64,000 bases of DNA from Malachius bipustulatus (Eukaryota; Arthropoda; Insecta; Coleoptera; Melyridae). The notes beneath the pieces are model-generated. The model was not told the origin of the DNA. It searched no databases and was given only the letters and a program-made list of their open reading frames with translations. This document shows positions 10,069 through 21,276 of the stretch, piece by piece; the first letter of the stretch is position 1, and each line of letters starts with the position of its first letter. A program made the translations under genes and the position numbers. The stretch covers positions 4,570,437 through 4,634,436 of the forward strand of contig OU342636.1 of assembly GCA_910589415.1 (NCBI GenBank), given 5' to 3'.

Positions 10069-11817
10069 TGTTTACATTACAATCCTTTTTTTATACTGAG
10101 TTAGTCAATGACACGTTCACGACAATTCCAGTCACATGTCATATGACACATTGACAGACACTCGTTAGTTCTATGGATTACTGGAGTGGTCTCGCCGAAC
10201 AATCTGACATTTCCAGAATCCACGGCCGGTGCGCCGGTGTGAGTTCTACAATCTACGAGAAAGTGCCTACTGTTTCGATGATGCGTCGGGGAACTATATA
10301 AGGGCAGCCGTATGGCTGCGAGTCAGTAGTAGAATTTTGGACGTGGAGTGAAGCTGAGCTATAGTAAGGAAGACAGAGCAGTCGAATCTTGGAAGTAACT
10401 AGTGAAAGCTGAAGTATAGACAGAGCAGTAGTGAAGTGAAGTGTGAAGTAAGGAAGCCAGTAGTGACAGTACAGCGAATTATAAAGAATAGACAAGTAGT
10501 GTAGTGTAGTATCTGTGAGTGAAGACAAGAGAACAGCTGTGTTTATTATTGAGATTTAGAGGTTATACAGGGTGTCCGGAAATTATGCGCAAAGAATTAA
10601 GGGGGTGATTCTACTTGATAAAATATTGCCAAAAGTATCTATACATTTTTTTTCGAAAACTGACAAATAAGAAAGTTATGAGCCTTCAAAGTTGATTTTT
10701 TTAAATCGATATTTTTTTATAATTTTTTTTCTAGTGTATGGATTTTCTTAAAATTTGACACACTTGCCACTGATGTTGCTTTGTATCCTTGGTCCAAATT
10801 AGAGTTGAATCTCTCGAAATCAAGAGGCCTTAACAGCCATTAACTTTCAAAAAAAGCCTATAACTTTTTTCGTAATATTTTTTTCTGAGTTTTGAAGAAC
10901 ATGAAGAAATATTCTGAAAAGGTCCTCTTTGTCTATCATGATAAAATGACCTGTTTCCGAGTAAAACTGTTTTAAAAATTTGTTTGTACTAAAATTGATC
11001 ACCATAAATATGATCATTCTGCAACAATACCAAAGCATGCTTTGGAGATAGCTGCGGGGTTGCCTAGGAAACAAGACGTTTGCTTTGGATTTCATTTTGA
11101 CAGCAATTTTTTTTTTTTTTTTATTAAAATTATTTTATTATTTTATTAAAAAAAAATGATTAAAATTTTTTTAAATTTTATCATTTCAAAGTCTATTTAT
11201 ATACGAATCTCTCTGTTTTGTACATAACTAGGCAACCCTGCAACTGTTTCCAAAGCATGCTTTGGTATTGTTGCAAAATGATCATAATTTATGGTGATCA
11301 ATTTTAGTGCAAGCAAATTTTTAAAACAGTTTTACTCGGAAACAGGTCATTTTATCGTAATAGACAAAGAGGACCTTTTCCGAATATTTCTTCATGTTCT
11401 TCAATTGTGCATCTTCAAAACTCAGAAAAAAATATTACGAAAAAAGTTATAGGCCTTTTTTGGAGGTCAAGGGCAGTTAAGGCCTTTTGATTTCGAGGGA
11501 TTCAAGTCTAATTTGGACCAAGGATGCAAAGCAACATCAGTGGCAAGTGTGTCAAATTTTAAGAAAATCCGTATACTAAAAAAAAGTTATAAGAAAATAT
11601 TGATTAAAAAAAACAACTTTGGAGGCTTATAACTTTCTTATTTGTGAGTTTTCGAAAAAAAATTATAGACTTGGCAATATTTCATCAAGTAGAATCACCC
11701 CCTTAATTTTTTGCGCATAATTTCCGGACACCCTGTATAACTTGTGTTAGTCAATAAGACAATAAAGGAATTTACAGACTTTTAGTGGTGGATTTATTAT
11801 TGTGAGACTCGTAACAG
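10069..11817 (+). mobile_element. Solo LTR of family L, copy 1, split by a foldback
   Basis: The sequence TGTTTACATT...CGTAACA matches the second copy at 48766-55335. Shared landmarks are 'gaacaatctgacatttccag', 'aatccacggcc', a TATA box ('actatataagggcag' near 10293), an 'agtaaggaagcca' leader, the AATAAA signal at 11761 and the terminal 'gtggtgattta..tgtgaga'. This is promoter, leader and polyadenylation order of an LTR. No gag or pol adjoins, so it is a solo LTR. The foldback at 10564-11739 interrupts 'gaggtta|acttgtgtt'; copy 2 reads straight through ('gaggttataagttgtacttg'). Confidence 0.65.
10564..11739. mobile_element. Foldback family G, copy 1 (1,176 bp)
   Basis: Begins TATACAGGGTGTCCGGAAAT and ends with the exact inverse. 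The arms of about 550 bp match with few differences ('gggggtgattctacttgat', 'caaagcatgctttgg', 'ggtcattttatcgtaatag' and inverses) around an A/T-rich centre near 11110-11170. TA target duplication. No ORF. A second copy lies at 51481-52686. Confidence 0.88.
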
Positions 11818-12109
11818 TATGAGAGCATGATTGTTTTTGCTTTGTATAATGTTTGATATTCTAATAGATATTAAATAAATAGATAGATTGATCAAATTAT
11901 TGACTGATCAATTATAAACGTAGATTGATTGATGTTCTCCTTAAACCTATTATTGTGTTTCCAAACTCTCACTCTAGAAGTACTTAACCAAAATTTCTTT
12001 GGAAAAAATTTGTTAAAAAAATTGAACTAAAATAATCAACAACGAACAAAAACATTAAAATACTGTCAACTAAATTCTAAATTACCCTCCATAACAAAAA
12101 TGTATAATA
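11818..12109. other. Spacer
   Basis: AT-rich, nothing recognised. Confidence 0.25.
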
Positions 12110-12550
12110 AATGTTATAATAAATGTCCACCATTCTGCACAACACACATTTTGAGGTCTTCTTCAAATGTCCTATTCACTTCCATTAAAGTCTTAATTTG
12201 TAACCTAGGCATCTGATAGAGAATATCTTTAACATGTCTCCCAAAAAAAAAAAAAATTCATCTTAGTTAGGTCTGGTGATCAAGCTGGTCAGGTTGATGT
12301 AGCTCCCCCTCCCTATCCACCTATTACATAATTTTGGTTTACAGAATTTCTCGTGAAGTGAGAATAATGTGCAGAGCCACCATCGTGTTGAAACCACAAA
12401 TTTTCTAAAACATTTTGTGGGACATTTTGCATCGGTTGAGGCAAGGTATTTTCTAGGAAATTTATTTGAGACTTTAATAAGTGAATAGGACATTTTGAAG
12501 AAGACCTCAAATGTGTGTTGAGCAGAATAATAGTGGACAGTCTGAACATT
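12110..12550 (-). pseudogene. Decayed DDE transposase C-terminal fragment
   Basis: On the minus strand two frames give LENLWFQHDGGSAHYS and NRWIGRGS, then after a poly-A break GRHVKDILYQMPRLQ and NRTFEEDLKMC. These match the order of a mariner-like insect transposase region (usually W.QHDGA..H, then RWIGRGGP, then a WGHLKD..Y segment). At least two frameshifts are present. The last 65 bp ('gaccacaatgt..' segment 12127-12195) is repeated inverted at 12475-12539, making a partial hairpin. Confidence 0.55.
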
Positions 12551-12800
12551 ATTATAAATTTTTGTTGTGAAGGTAATGTAGGATTAGGTGAAGGTAGGTA
12601 GGCTCATTTTGAAGCGATTATTTTAGTTCTAACTATTTCTCTTTAACCAATATTTTCCCAAAGAAATTACTGTTACTTCTAAACTATATGAGAGTTAGGT
12701 ATAGGAAGCCACAATAGACCTTCGGTCGTAGTGGAGGTGTCCCAATGGCCCACTCACGATGAATCTAGGTATAGGCAACTATGTTTTCTGGAATCAATAT

Positions 12801-13307
12801 ACCTAATAGTAGGTTTAAATTATTTTTGGCTTAAATAGATCCAGAGGAAATGTTGATTCAAAACTGATTAGAACGGATATAGAAAGACTCTTGGGACTTG
12901 AAATACAGGATGAAGATATAAGCAACGTATATTCGCTTGGAAGAACAAATACCGCCCCAGTGAAGGTTGAGTTTGCTACTTGTCAGAGGAAGAAATTGGT
13001 TATCCAAAACGTAAGGAAACTGAAAAATACTGGAGTTGTGATTGCTAACGATTTGACTGAACAACAGAGGGAGGAGTACAGACGACTGAAACAACTACAG
13101 GTCCACTATAGTGAAACTGGTAGATATGAGAGTTGCCGTATACTGGGCAATAATAGACTTCTGCTGGATGATAAAAGGTACACACTAGAAGAGTTAGAAC
13201 TAGAAGGGTTAACGGATCAAGAAAGACCAAATAGTACTCCAGTATCTCAAAATTTACAAGGGGATGTCTACGGGAAAGAACAAACTGAACCCCCCGAAAC
13301 AAACTAG
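12801..13307 (+). pseudogene. LINE ORF1-like protein fragment
   Basis: The frame 12846-13307 contains DISNVYSLGRTNTAPVKVEF, then RKKLVIQNVRKLKNTGV, DLTEQQREEYRRLK and a charged tail. This is the order of the RNA-binding C-terminal half of LINE ORF1 proteins. The N-terminal half is missing and the upstream sequence is not coding, so this is a 5'-truncated relic. It probably belongs to the LINE relic at 13597-15346; the 290-bp spacer between them is non-coding. Confidence 0.55.
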
Positions 13308-13596
13308 ATCCACTAAATTGGTTTCTTATGTCAAAACTCGTTCAAATTTCGGTAGAGATAAATAATTTTTTAAGTTAACAGCTGAATGTAGCATATTACC
13401 TATTTTATTTTATTTTTGGACTGAGTTTTTAGTGAGTTTCAGCTGTCATCTGAATAAGGGTATTTTTTGTTGGATATTGATTTTTGATGTTTTCATATTT
13501 CTGTATTTGAAATCTGTGCCTGTTAATTTTAATTTTTATTGTACCTAATTTTAGTGTTTTTATGTTACGTATATAGATGGTGAGATTGTTATAGCA

Positions 13597-15024
13597 GTGA
13601 TCTTGAGTTTGGTCTTAGTTTTTCACCAGAATGTGCGCTCACTATTGCCCAAGATTAATGATATTAGAGAGTGCTGTCTCCAGAGGGATGTGGATATATT
13701 TTGCGTCTCGGAGTCTTGGTTGGATTCTGGTGTGTCAGATTCAAGTATTCATATTAACGGGTACGTTACTGTGAGGGGGGATAGGATGGGGGACAGCCAC
13801 GGGGGGTTGGTAATTTATCTTAGGGATGGTTTCAAATATTCTCGTATTCGAAATGTGAATAACTCAACAGAGCAATCCGCACCTTAGACTGTACAACACG
13901 TTCCTTGATGCATTGGCGGAAAATGTATCCATGATATTTCCGTCGTGTGATTATCTGGTTTATCTGGGGGACTTCAACATAGACCTGTTAGATCGACCGT
14001 CTCAACCTGCCAACAGGTTTGACATTTTCTGTGATAGCTTTGGTCTGACACAGGTGGTTAATTCTCCTACCCGGGGATCCAGTCTTATTGATCATATGTT
14101 ATTGTTTCTGATGAACGATTGGTCCAAAATGTTGAAGTGACCCATCTCTTGTCTTCGTTTCCCCACCTATATGCAGACGACACACAATTAACTGCGATAT
14201 TGAAGCTTTGCTATCTTTCGCCAAGCGTCACTGTCTGAATTTAAATCATGATAAAACAAAAGTGTTGCTTTTTGGACCACAGCATGTGGTTAGAAATATT
14301 TCGAATTTGTTCACCTTATGTGTTGCAAATATAGATTTAAGACCGATTCCTGAAGCCAGAAATCTAGGTGTCATTATTGACAGTCATTTGAGATTCAAAT
14401 CTCACATCACAGAATGTGTGAGGAAAGCTTACTACCAACTGAAGTTAATATACAGCAAGCAATACCTGATGAATGTGAAGGTAAAATCGATATTTTGTGA
14501 TACACTGGTACGGTCCAAATTGAATTTTTGTGACTTTGTATACGGGCCTATAGCATGGATTCCGCTGATAGGCGCAGGGTACAAGTCCTGCAAAATTCTT
14601 GCTTAAAATTCATTTATTGTGTTCGACGTGGGGAACATATAACTGACCGATTGAAGGAAAATGGTTGGCTAAGCATGACAAATAGGAGACATTTGCACGC
14701 GGCTTTCTTTTATCATAGACTTTTACCGTTTAAAACACCAGTATACCTAACTGAGAAAATTACATACCGATCGGATGTGCACAATCTTAAATGTCAGATT
14801 CAGGGGTACTATACATATGTCAGTCCCGCATCACAGAACTGAAGCTTTTAAAGCCAGTTTTACCTATCAGATTGTTAAGGTGTATGACCTTGCCTGATCA
14901 TTCGAGGTGCATGTCTGGTCGGGTGTTCAAAAAACGTTTTGCTGAAAAATACTCTTTGCCGATCAGTGAAGAGTTTGAAAAATTTCGTGACGGATTAGTG
15001 TTGCTGTCACCTGTAAATTGGTGA
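13597..15024 (+). pseudogene. CR1-like LINE ORF2, internally deleted
   Basis: 13597-13887 encodes the endonuclease start (FHQNVRSLLPKINDIRECC, SESWLDSGV). 13913-14140 continues it (YLGDFNIDLL, SLIDHM). Then there is a jump straight to YADDTQL at about 14170 and the post-palm RT region (NLNHDKTKVLLFGP, EARNLGVIIDSHLRFKSH, VRSKLNFCDFVYGP) with frame changes near 14600 and 14800. Several hundred residues between endonuclease and motif C are missing. The C-terminal frame ends at 15024. Not functional. Confidence 0.75.
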
Positions 15025-15346
15025 CCAGGGTGGATGCTGATACCTGGTTGATGGTCTGGAGGGTGGTGAACCTCTGTATGGCGGTAGTTTCTTCACTAAT
15101 TTAAAAAATTTAAATGCAGTGATCAAATCATGTTTGTGATGTGTTACCATTTGAATGTTATTGTATTATTTAGTGTTTGTTTTGTTATTTTACCATAGGT
15201 TAAGGAGAGCAGAGATGCGCTAATTTTATTAGCTTATCACCTGGCCTTCGCCTTTCCACTAGTTAATTTGTAAAACTTTCTTGTTCTTTGTATTTTTTTT
15301 TACTGGTGGAATAAAGTCATGTTGTTATTATTATTATTATTATTAA
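15025..15346 (+). repeat. LINE 3' UTR with (TTA)n tail
   Basis: Ends 'ggaataaagtcatgttgtta' followed by a TTA microsatellite at about 15326-15346. Confidence 0.6.
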
Positions 15347-16229
15347 TAGGTTGAAGGAGGATTGAATTCCTAATCGATAACATGATAATATACAGGACAT
15401 GGCTTTGTATTCAAGGTAAATGAGAAAAACCGATTCGAAATCTTCAAATTTTGTAGCTAGCTTTTGAACATCTTGTATAAAAAATTTAATAACTTCCCAA
15501 TAGATATTTAGACACCTTCATGTGTCTCCTTGTTGGTGCATGATGCGATAATTTTTATAATAATGAAAAACGAAAACGATTTTCTGTTTTCTGGACAGCT
15601 GCACTTGAATTAAAAAAAAAATGATATAGGGCATTTAGCGGGACTTGGTACCTATAATAGGCAACAGCGATGTCATTTTACTCAAAAATTAGAGCTCCAT
15701 CCAAAACTTGAAACAAAAAGTACCATCGTACCTATTTGAAATAAGAAAGTTGAAGTTGTGATTTTATAAAAGGAGTAAAAGGACCAGCCTGTACATTACA
15801 AAAATATTTAAAAAAATAGGGAGTTGTACTTGGTGGAACCCAACAAAAGCAAAAAATTTTTTTTGCTGTTTTTCCGATTTTCTAAAAATCCCTTACCTAC
15901 CCTCCTCCATTTTGTAAAATTCATCCAATTCCAAAATTATAAGATTTTGCAAAAATATAAAATTAAATAGCTTGTTGCACTTACCGATATTGGTTTAATC
16001 GCCAATATTTTAGGCACTTAGGTACTATTCTCTGAAATTGAGTTTAGTTTGCCTAATCAAAAATTTCCGCATGTTCTATTGCATTAATTTAATTGAATTA
16101 GAATTTATATCATATCACTGATTAATTTATAATAAAAAAATCAGTCAAAGTCAAGCAACAAGCAATAATTTAAAATAAAATAAGCAAATATCCCCGCTCC
16201 CCAGCTCCCCGCTAACGGCTAATTTTTTA
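15347..16229. other. Spacer with a weak TACAGG-ended repeat
   Basis: 'atatacaggacatggctttg' at 15390 and 'ggaccagcctgtacatt' at 15782 are imperfect inverted ends of a possible 400-bp element. The rest is AT-rich with no gene. Confidence 0.3.
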
Positions 16230-18475
16230 GGTTAGTGTGTACTGACTGTCAGACTGTCTCACTGCGTGCAATGAAATGCATCCTAACTGGAATGCGACGC
16301 CTGTAGAGAGAAACGTGACCACTGACCAGTTAAGTTTTATGCTACCCGCCGCAAGACGTCTATCCATCTCGTTCTAACCAATGCATGTATATGGGCAAGC
16401 GTCGCACAATTATCACATTTTTGGCAATAAAATTCATTTAATAATTATTTTTACAATTTATTTCAATATAATATCGTTAAATAGATACTTTGGAATATAT
16501 TTTTTTAATTTTAATAGTAAAAATTCTAATAGAATAAGTGTAAATAGGCATAATTGAACGCTTTATGAATGATGTTGATTACCTTCTATGTGATTTTGGT
16601 AAAAATATAATACCTATTTAAAATAAATTGATGTTTAACACAAATTAGGATTACTATAATTTATAATTTTTGCTAAACACTACAGAAATATCTACCTTGT
16701 AACTTTGATGGACTTTTTTAGGAATCGGGGCAAAGTATATGAAATAATTAAAACTTGAAAGAGAAATTTATTAGAAAATTATTAACATTTTTGACGTGAG
16801 TACAGTTTAATAGTAATATTATTTTTATAGTAAAATTAATTTTATATTTTCTAAAAAAAACACTTTAAAATATGGAAGTAGGTACCGGGTGGGCAGATAA
16901 GAATGCAAAGTGCTGTATCTCGGGAAATATTGATCCTACAGTTTCAAAATGAAAATTTTCCAGACATAAGTGACTATGCGAAATGCAATGAAAATATTTT
17001 CAAGATAGTCGCACTTCCGGAAATACCGGAAGTTGACACCTACTTCGTTATTTTAACGGGGACACCCTTTATATTATTGCATTTTTAAATTGCCTGGCAA
17101 AATCGAATACAGGTGGTTTTCACAATTGGAATTTTGGTTGAGTAGTTTATGAGTTATAAACAAGTGAAAATCGCAATTTTCAATTTTCAAAGCATCTCAT
17201 ATTGAAAACGGCTCAAGATATTTAAAAACGGCTTACATGTCCCTATCTTAACTTTTTACAAGGTATCCTACCATGTGGTTTAAATTTTTATACAGAGTGA
17301 CGAAAATTAACAGATTTTTCATCACCCTGTAGAAAAATCTAAACTATATAATAGAATACCTTGTAAAAAGTTAAGATAGGGACATGTAAGCCGTTTTTAA
17401 ATATCTTGAGCCGTTTTCAATGTGAGATGCTTTGAAAATTGAAAATTGCGATTTTCATTTGTTTATAACTCATAAACTGCTCAGCCTAAATTCCAATTGT
17501 GAAAACCACCTGTATTAGATTTTGCCAGGCAATTTAAAAATACAATAATATAAAGGATGTCCCCGTTAAAATAACGAAGTAGGTGTCAACTTCCGGTATT
17601 TCCGGAAGTGCGACCATCTTGAAAATATTTTCATTGCATTTCGCATAGTCAGTTATGTCTGGAAAATTTTCATTTTGAAACTGTAGGATCAATATTTCCC
17701 GAGATACAGCACTTTGCATTCTTATCTGCCCACCCGGTACATAATATAAAGTTATATTTAAATTAATATATAAAATAAAGCAACTGGTTGACATTAAAAT
17801 TTGCCTAGCCACACATAGTATTTATCAAAAAATATACTAGGACATTACACTGCTAACATTAAAAAAATATATAAAAATAGGAAAAAATAAACGAGTTTAC
17901 CTTTATAATATAATTATTATTATAAACAAAAAATTATCTTCGTAATCTAATTCCAAATAAAAAGGTTTCCGCGAGAATTATAATTTATAACTGAACTTAT
18001 TGAAACATAAAATAACTGAAAAAAAATAGGCCAATTATTTCCATATAAATGTAACAATAACTTTTTCAAGTGTTATAAGTACGTTAATAAGTACCTATAA
18101 TAGCCTATAGGTAGGTATATTGAACGATCTCCGGTCACCTCGCTAATTTCCAATTAGCTTCACCGATTAAATACACAATATTAAACAATATTTTCACAAC
18201 ACGTGCACTCTGCAAGCTATCTTTTGAACGATTTCCGGTAACTCGCTTGCCTTAGCATTCGCAGGTAAAAGGTAAACTGAATAAAATCAGTCGAGTACCT
18301 GGTTTTCTTCATTAAGTACCATGAGCTAGACAAGGCCAGACGTACCTCTACGCTCAATTCTATCTCATTCCTGCCCCATACACGATATTCAGCACGAAAT
18401 CGACAGGTCGTCGCCCTTCCAGCTAGGATGCATTTCACTGACTGCATGTTATTAGAGTACATACCGTGTGTCCCC
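16230..18475. mobile_element. Probable DNA transposon with ~60-bp inverted ends
   Basis: 'caatgaaatgcatcctaact' followed by 'ggaatgcgacg' at 16269-16300 is inverted at 18405-18440 ('cgtcgcccttccagctagga', 'tgcatttcactgactgcat'), with weaker similarity on both sides. The body is AT-rich and carries no transposase frame, so a non-autonomous element is inferred. Exact ends and target duplication are not resolved. It is interrupted by the foldback at 16883-17739. Confidence 0.4.
16883..17739. mobile_element. Foldback family A, complete copy (857 bp)
   Basis: TACCGGGTGGGCAGATAAG at the left and its exact inverse at the right. The two ~410-bp arms match almost base for base ('gtgctgtatctcgggaaata', 'cacttccggaaataccggaa', 'acggcttacatgtccctatc' and inverses) around a ~50-bp loop near 17290-17340. 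TA at both ends. Arm identity suggests a young copy. ORFs inside are mirror images and not genes. Confidence 0.85.
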
Positions 18476-18816
18476 GGATAGGTGAAACGACTCTTATAAA
18501 ACACAAAAAATGTTTGATTTTAATTTTCATTTTTTATTGAGGTTCAGCCCTGCTTGGCTAACGAGTAATTTCTAGCAAAATTTTAGTTTTGAAAAATCAA
18601 GCATGTCTTGGAAATTTCCAAGAAACCGGTTTTTTCTGTTGAGTTAAGTGTCTTTTATGTGGCAAAATACAACAAAATGTTATTTGAAAAAGTTGTTCAG
18701 AATCAACATTTTGGTCGCCCTATACCAAATTTCCAAATCATAGGTCAACTTTTATTTTTTTCATTTATTTTTATGAACAGGGTACATATTCCTCTGGGTG
18801 GCTGAAAATACCTCTG
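18476..18816. other. Spacer left of element C
   Basis: AT-rich; the last part contains 'acctctgggtggctgaaaat' followed by another 'acctctgggg', a short local duplication at the insertion point. No gene. Confidence 0.3.
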
Positions 18817-19589
18817 GGGTACGTTCATAATTAACGCCGTGTGCACACGGCGACGCCCTAACCCGTTCATAATAACATTGGGTAAAGAATTACACCGTTA
18901 TTCAGAATGAACGCCGTGTGATCGCACGGTAGACAACTTTTCATCCCAAGAAATTATATGGATGAAAAACGCCCGTCATGCGCAGTAGCAAAAACGAGTG
19001 GTTTGTGATTTAATAAATATGAAATTATGAAATATTGTAATGTAACATGGGTCGCCTTTTACGTCCTGGTCAAGGCACCAAATCTGTAGTGTAAACTACC
19101 TTTAAAAATTGAGATCCTGCGTCATGCGCAGTAAAATCTGTAATGTGGCCTTCTAAATTGAATGACTGAAAAAGAAGAACCCCTTTGACGTTTGAAAAAT
19201 CAACTTGTCTGTCATGAATGACTGTTTGGATCCCCGCTCTAATGTTTGATTTGAATTTGAGGTTTTCCCGCCCTGAATTCTTGAATGTTTGAATTTAAAG
19301 ATTAACCCGCCCCGATTTCAAATAAATGGCCACATTACTTTACTTACGTTTTGTGATCGTTGTTTACTTTGGCTCGTGGCATTACCTGGCTCGTGACATT
19401 ACCTGGGCTCGTGTTCGTCTTGTGGTGGTCCTTATTACGTTTGTTGTGTAGTAACCTCTTACCTTGTTATTGGTTCTTTTATACACAGACATGAAGCAAA
19501 AGGTGGGAGATTTAAAATTAGTGAAACAAATGCATTTTAAAAACACCTACTTTATTCTAAGAGAAATTATTCTAAGAGAAACCTAGCAG

Positions 19590-20421
19590 CAGAGCTGGGC
19601 ACGAGTACTGAAAAGAGTACTCGTAAATAATTCGAGTACGAGTACTTGGAAAATGTACTCGTATGTATTTACTCGTAAGTATTTTGGCACAAACAGGTGG
19701 ACGAGTACGAGTAATACTCGTGAAAACACGAGTAACAAGTACGAGTAGTTTTATTCGTGTCGTGCGCATGATCCATTATGATATCAATAAATACCAAGGC
19801 GCAACCAGCCTATGACGTCAGGCTTGTGATAGCTAAATACGAGTGAGAGCATAGGTATATCCGTTCCGTAGATCGTATCATATTCTAATCTAAGCAGTGC
19901 CGGCTCCTGTGATAATGGCGCCCTGTTCGAGAGTGCTTCATGACGCCCGATGCACGGATGCAACCAGTGGCGAAGTTAGGCTTTCATTTAGGGGGGGGGG
20001 GATAAGGGAAACAGCAATATTTAATCTTCAACATAAATTCAAATGCTTTGAATTTGAAAGAATTTTTTCAATGAAAGAAATTTTATTGTAAAGAAATTAA
20101 TAACTTCTTACATAGCGCATATTTGATATATGTTATATAAAAATATGTAATATAAAATGCGGCATTACTAGTGACAGAGACAGTGCGATTGCGCAGGACG
20201 GTGAACTCGTTTTTAGATCGGTGCTGACGGCATGACGTCATTACTATCCGTAAAAATATCCGTATTTCACGAGTAAACTTTCTCGAGTAGTTGTAATTGT
20301 ACTTATCCGTACGAGTAGTAAGTATTTTGGATGGAAAGTACTTGTGAGTAAAAAATTACGAGTAGTTTTTTTACTCGTAACAAAAATACGAGTAAAGTAC
20401 TCGAGTACATGGCCAACTCTG
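19590..20421. mobile_element. Non-autonomous hAT element D, copy 1 (832 bp)
   Basis: Starts CAGAGCTGGGCACGAG and ends ATGGCCAACTCTG, the imperfect inverse. It is flanked by a perfect 8-bp duplication CCTAGCAG (19582-19589 and 20422-20429), diagnostic of the hAT superfamily. Both ends are packed with ACGAGTA/TACTCGT words over about 150 bp, which look like subterminal transposase-binding repeats. The middle has 'tgacgtca' sites but no transposase frame, so it would need a transposase in trans. Confidence 0.88.
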
Positions 20422-20429
20422 CCTAGCAG

Positions 20430-21049
20430 TGCCTATACGCTCGCTGGGACTCCCGAGTAAAAAGAGCGTGGCCAAGAAAAACCTCGATCAGCATCCCGAA
20501 ATGAAAAGAATCAACGGTGGCCTGAAAAGTGTAGATCAATCGTCTCGACAACTGTCACCAAAACTATTGAACCCTCATTCATGACTCATTTGCGCGAATC
20601 ATCTAAAACAGAAGGCATTATCACAGAAATCTAGGTCTTCAAGATAACCATGAGGATGGGTTTTGTTAGTAATAGACACTTTAACGGAGTCCGGTTAAGG
20701 AGGCAATCCGTCTATAGTTGGGAGGGTCCCTGTCCGGAGTCCGATTAAGGATGCAATCCAGTGGCTGTTTAATTGACCCCCTCGTGGCAAGGACGAAAAT
20801 GTTAGTTAGATTCACATAAGGCCCATACATTCTAGTCCAAAAGTTCGGTAAACAATTTGCAATCAGAATGATCCACCCTTTTGAATTGAGTTTGACGAAG
20901 AACGAGAAATGACCTTGACGTTGATTGGTTTCACAGAAAAATAAGAGAACCTGACTTTACAATTACATAGATCACTTTGAAATCAAGATAAACAATAATC
21001 AATTGGACAGTTTCGTTGAATAAATATGTTCATGAAATATAAGTAAATA
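20430..21049. other. Element C body between hAT D1 and the DD82E element
   Basis: No ORF of note. It has two similar units 'ggagtccggttaaggaggca' (20688) and 'ggagtccgattaaggatgca' (20736), a short direct repeat. Otherwise featureless. Confidence 0.3.
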
Positions 21050-21083
21050 TACTGAAGTTTCAGAATAGTAGGCACTAAGTTCT
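21050..21083 (+). repeat. 34-bp terminal inverted repeat, left
   Basis: Exact reverse complement of 23725-23758. TA at 21048-21049 is the target duplication. Confidence 0.93.
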
Positions 21084-21276
21084 CGGAAGTGGTCGTGACG
21101 TATAAGCGCTCAGTTGGAGCATTCAGTGGCGGACGCAAAATATCAAAATAGGTTCAGACAATAATGAATTTATTGAGAAATATAATTGTAAACTTCCAAA
21201 TAATATAGCATATAGTAAATAATATAGCATATAGCAAAAATAAAAATAGCAAAGAAAATAGGAAAAAAATAGTACC

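Noticed and set aside
10253..10528. 91-codon minus-strand ORF in the LTR
   Set aside because: It is antisense to the LTR leader, which is rich in 'gaag/agta' words; chance frame.
16903..17812. Mirror ORFs of 61 and 92 codons encoding the same peptide
   Set aside because: They are the two arms of the foldback 16883-17739 read on opposite strands, not paired genes.
19600..19760. ACGAGTA word clusters as a CRISPR-like or satellite array
   Set aside because: Spacing is irregular and orientation mixed; they sit at both ends of a hAT element with an 8-bp duplication, so they are subterminal repeats.
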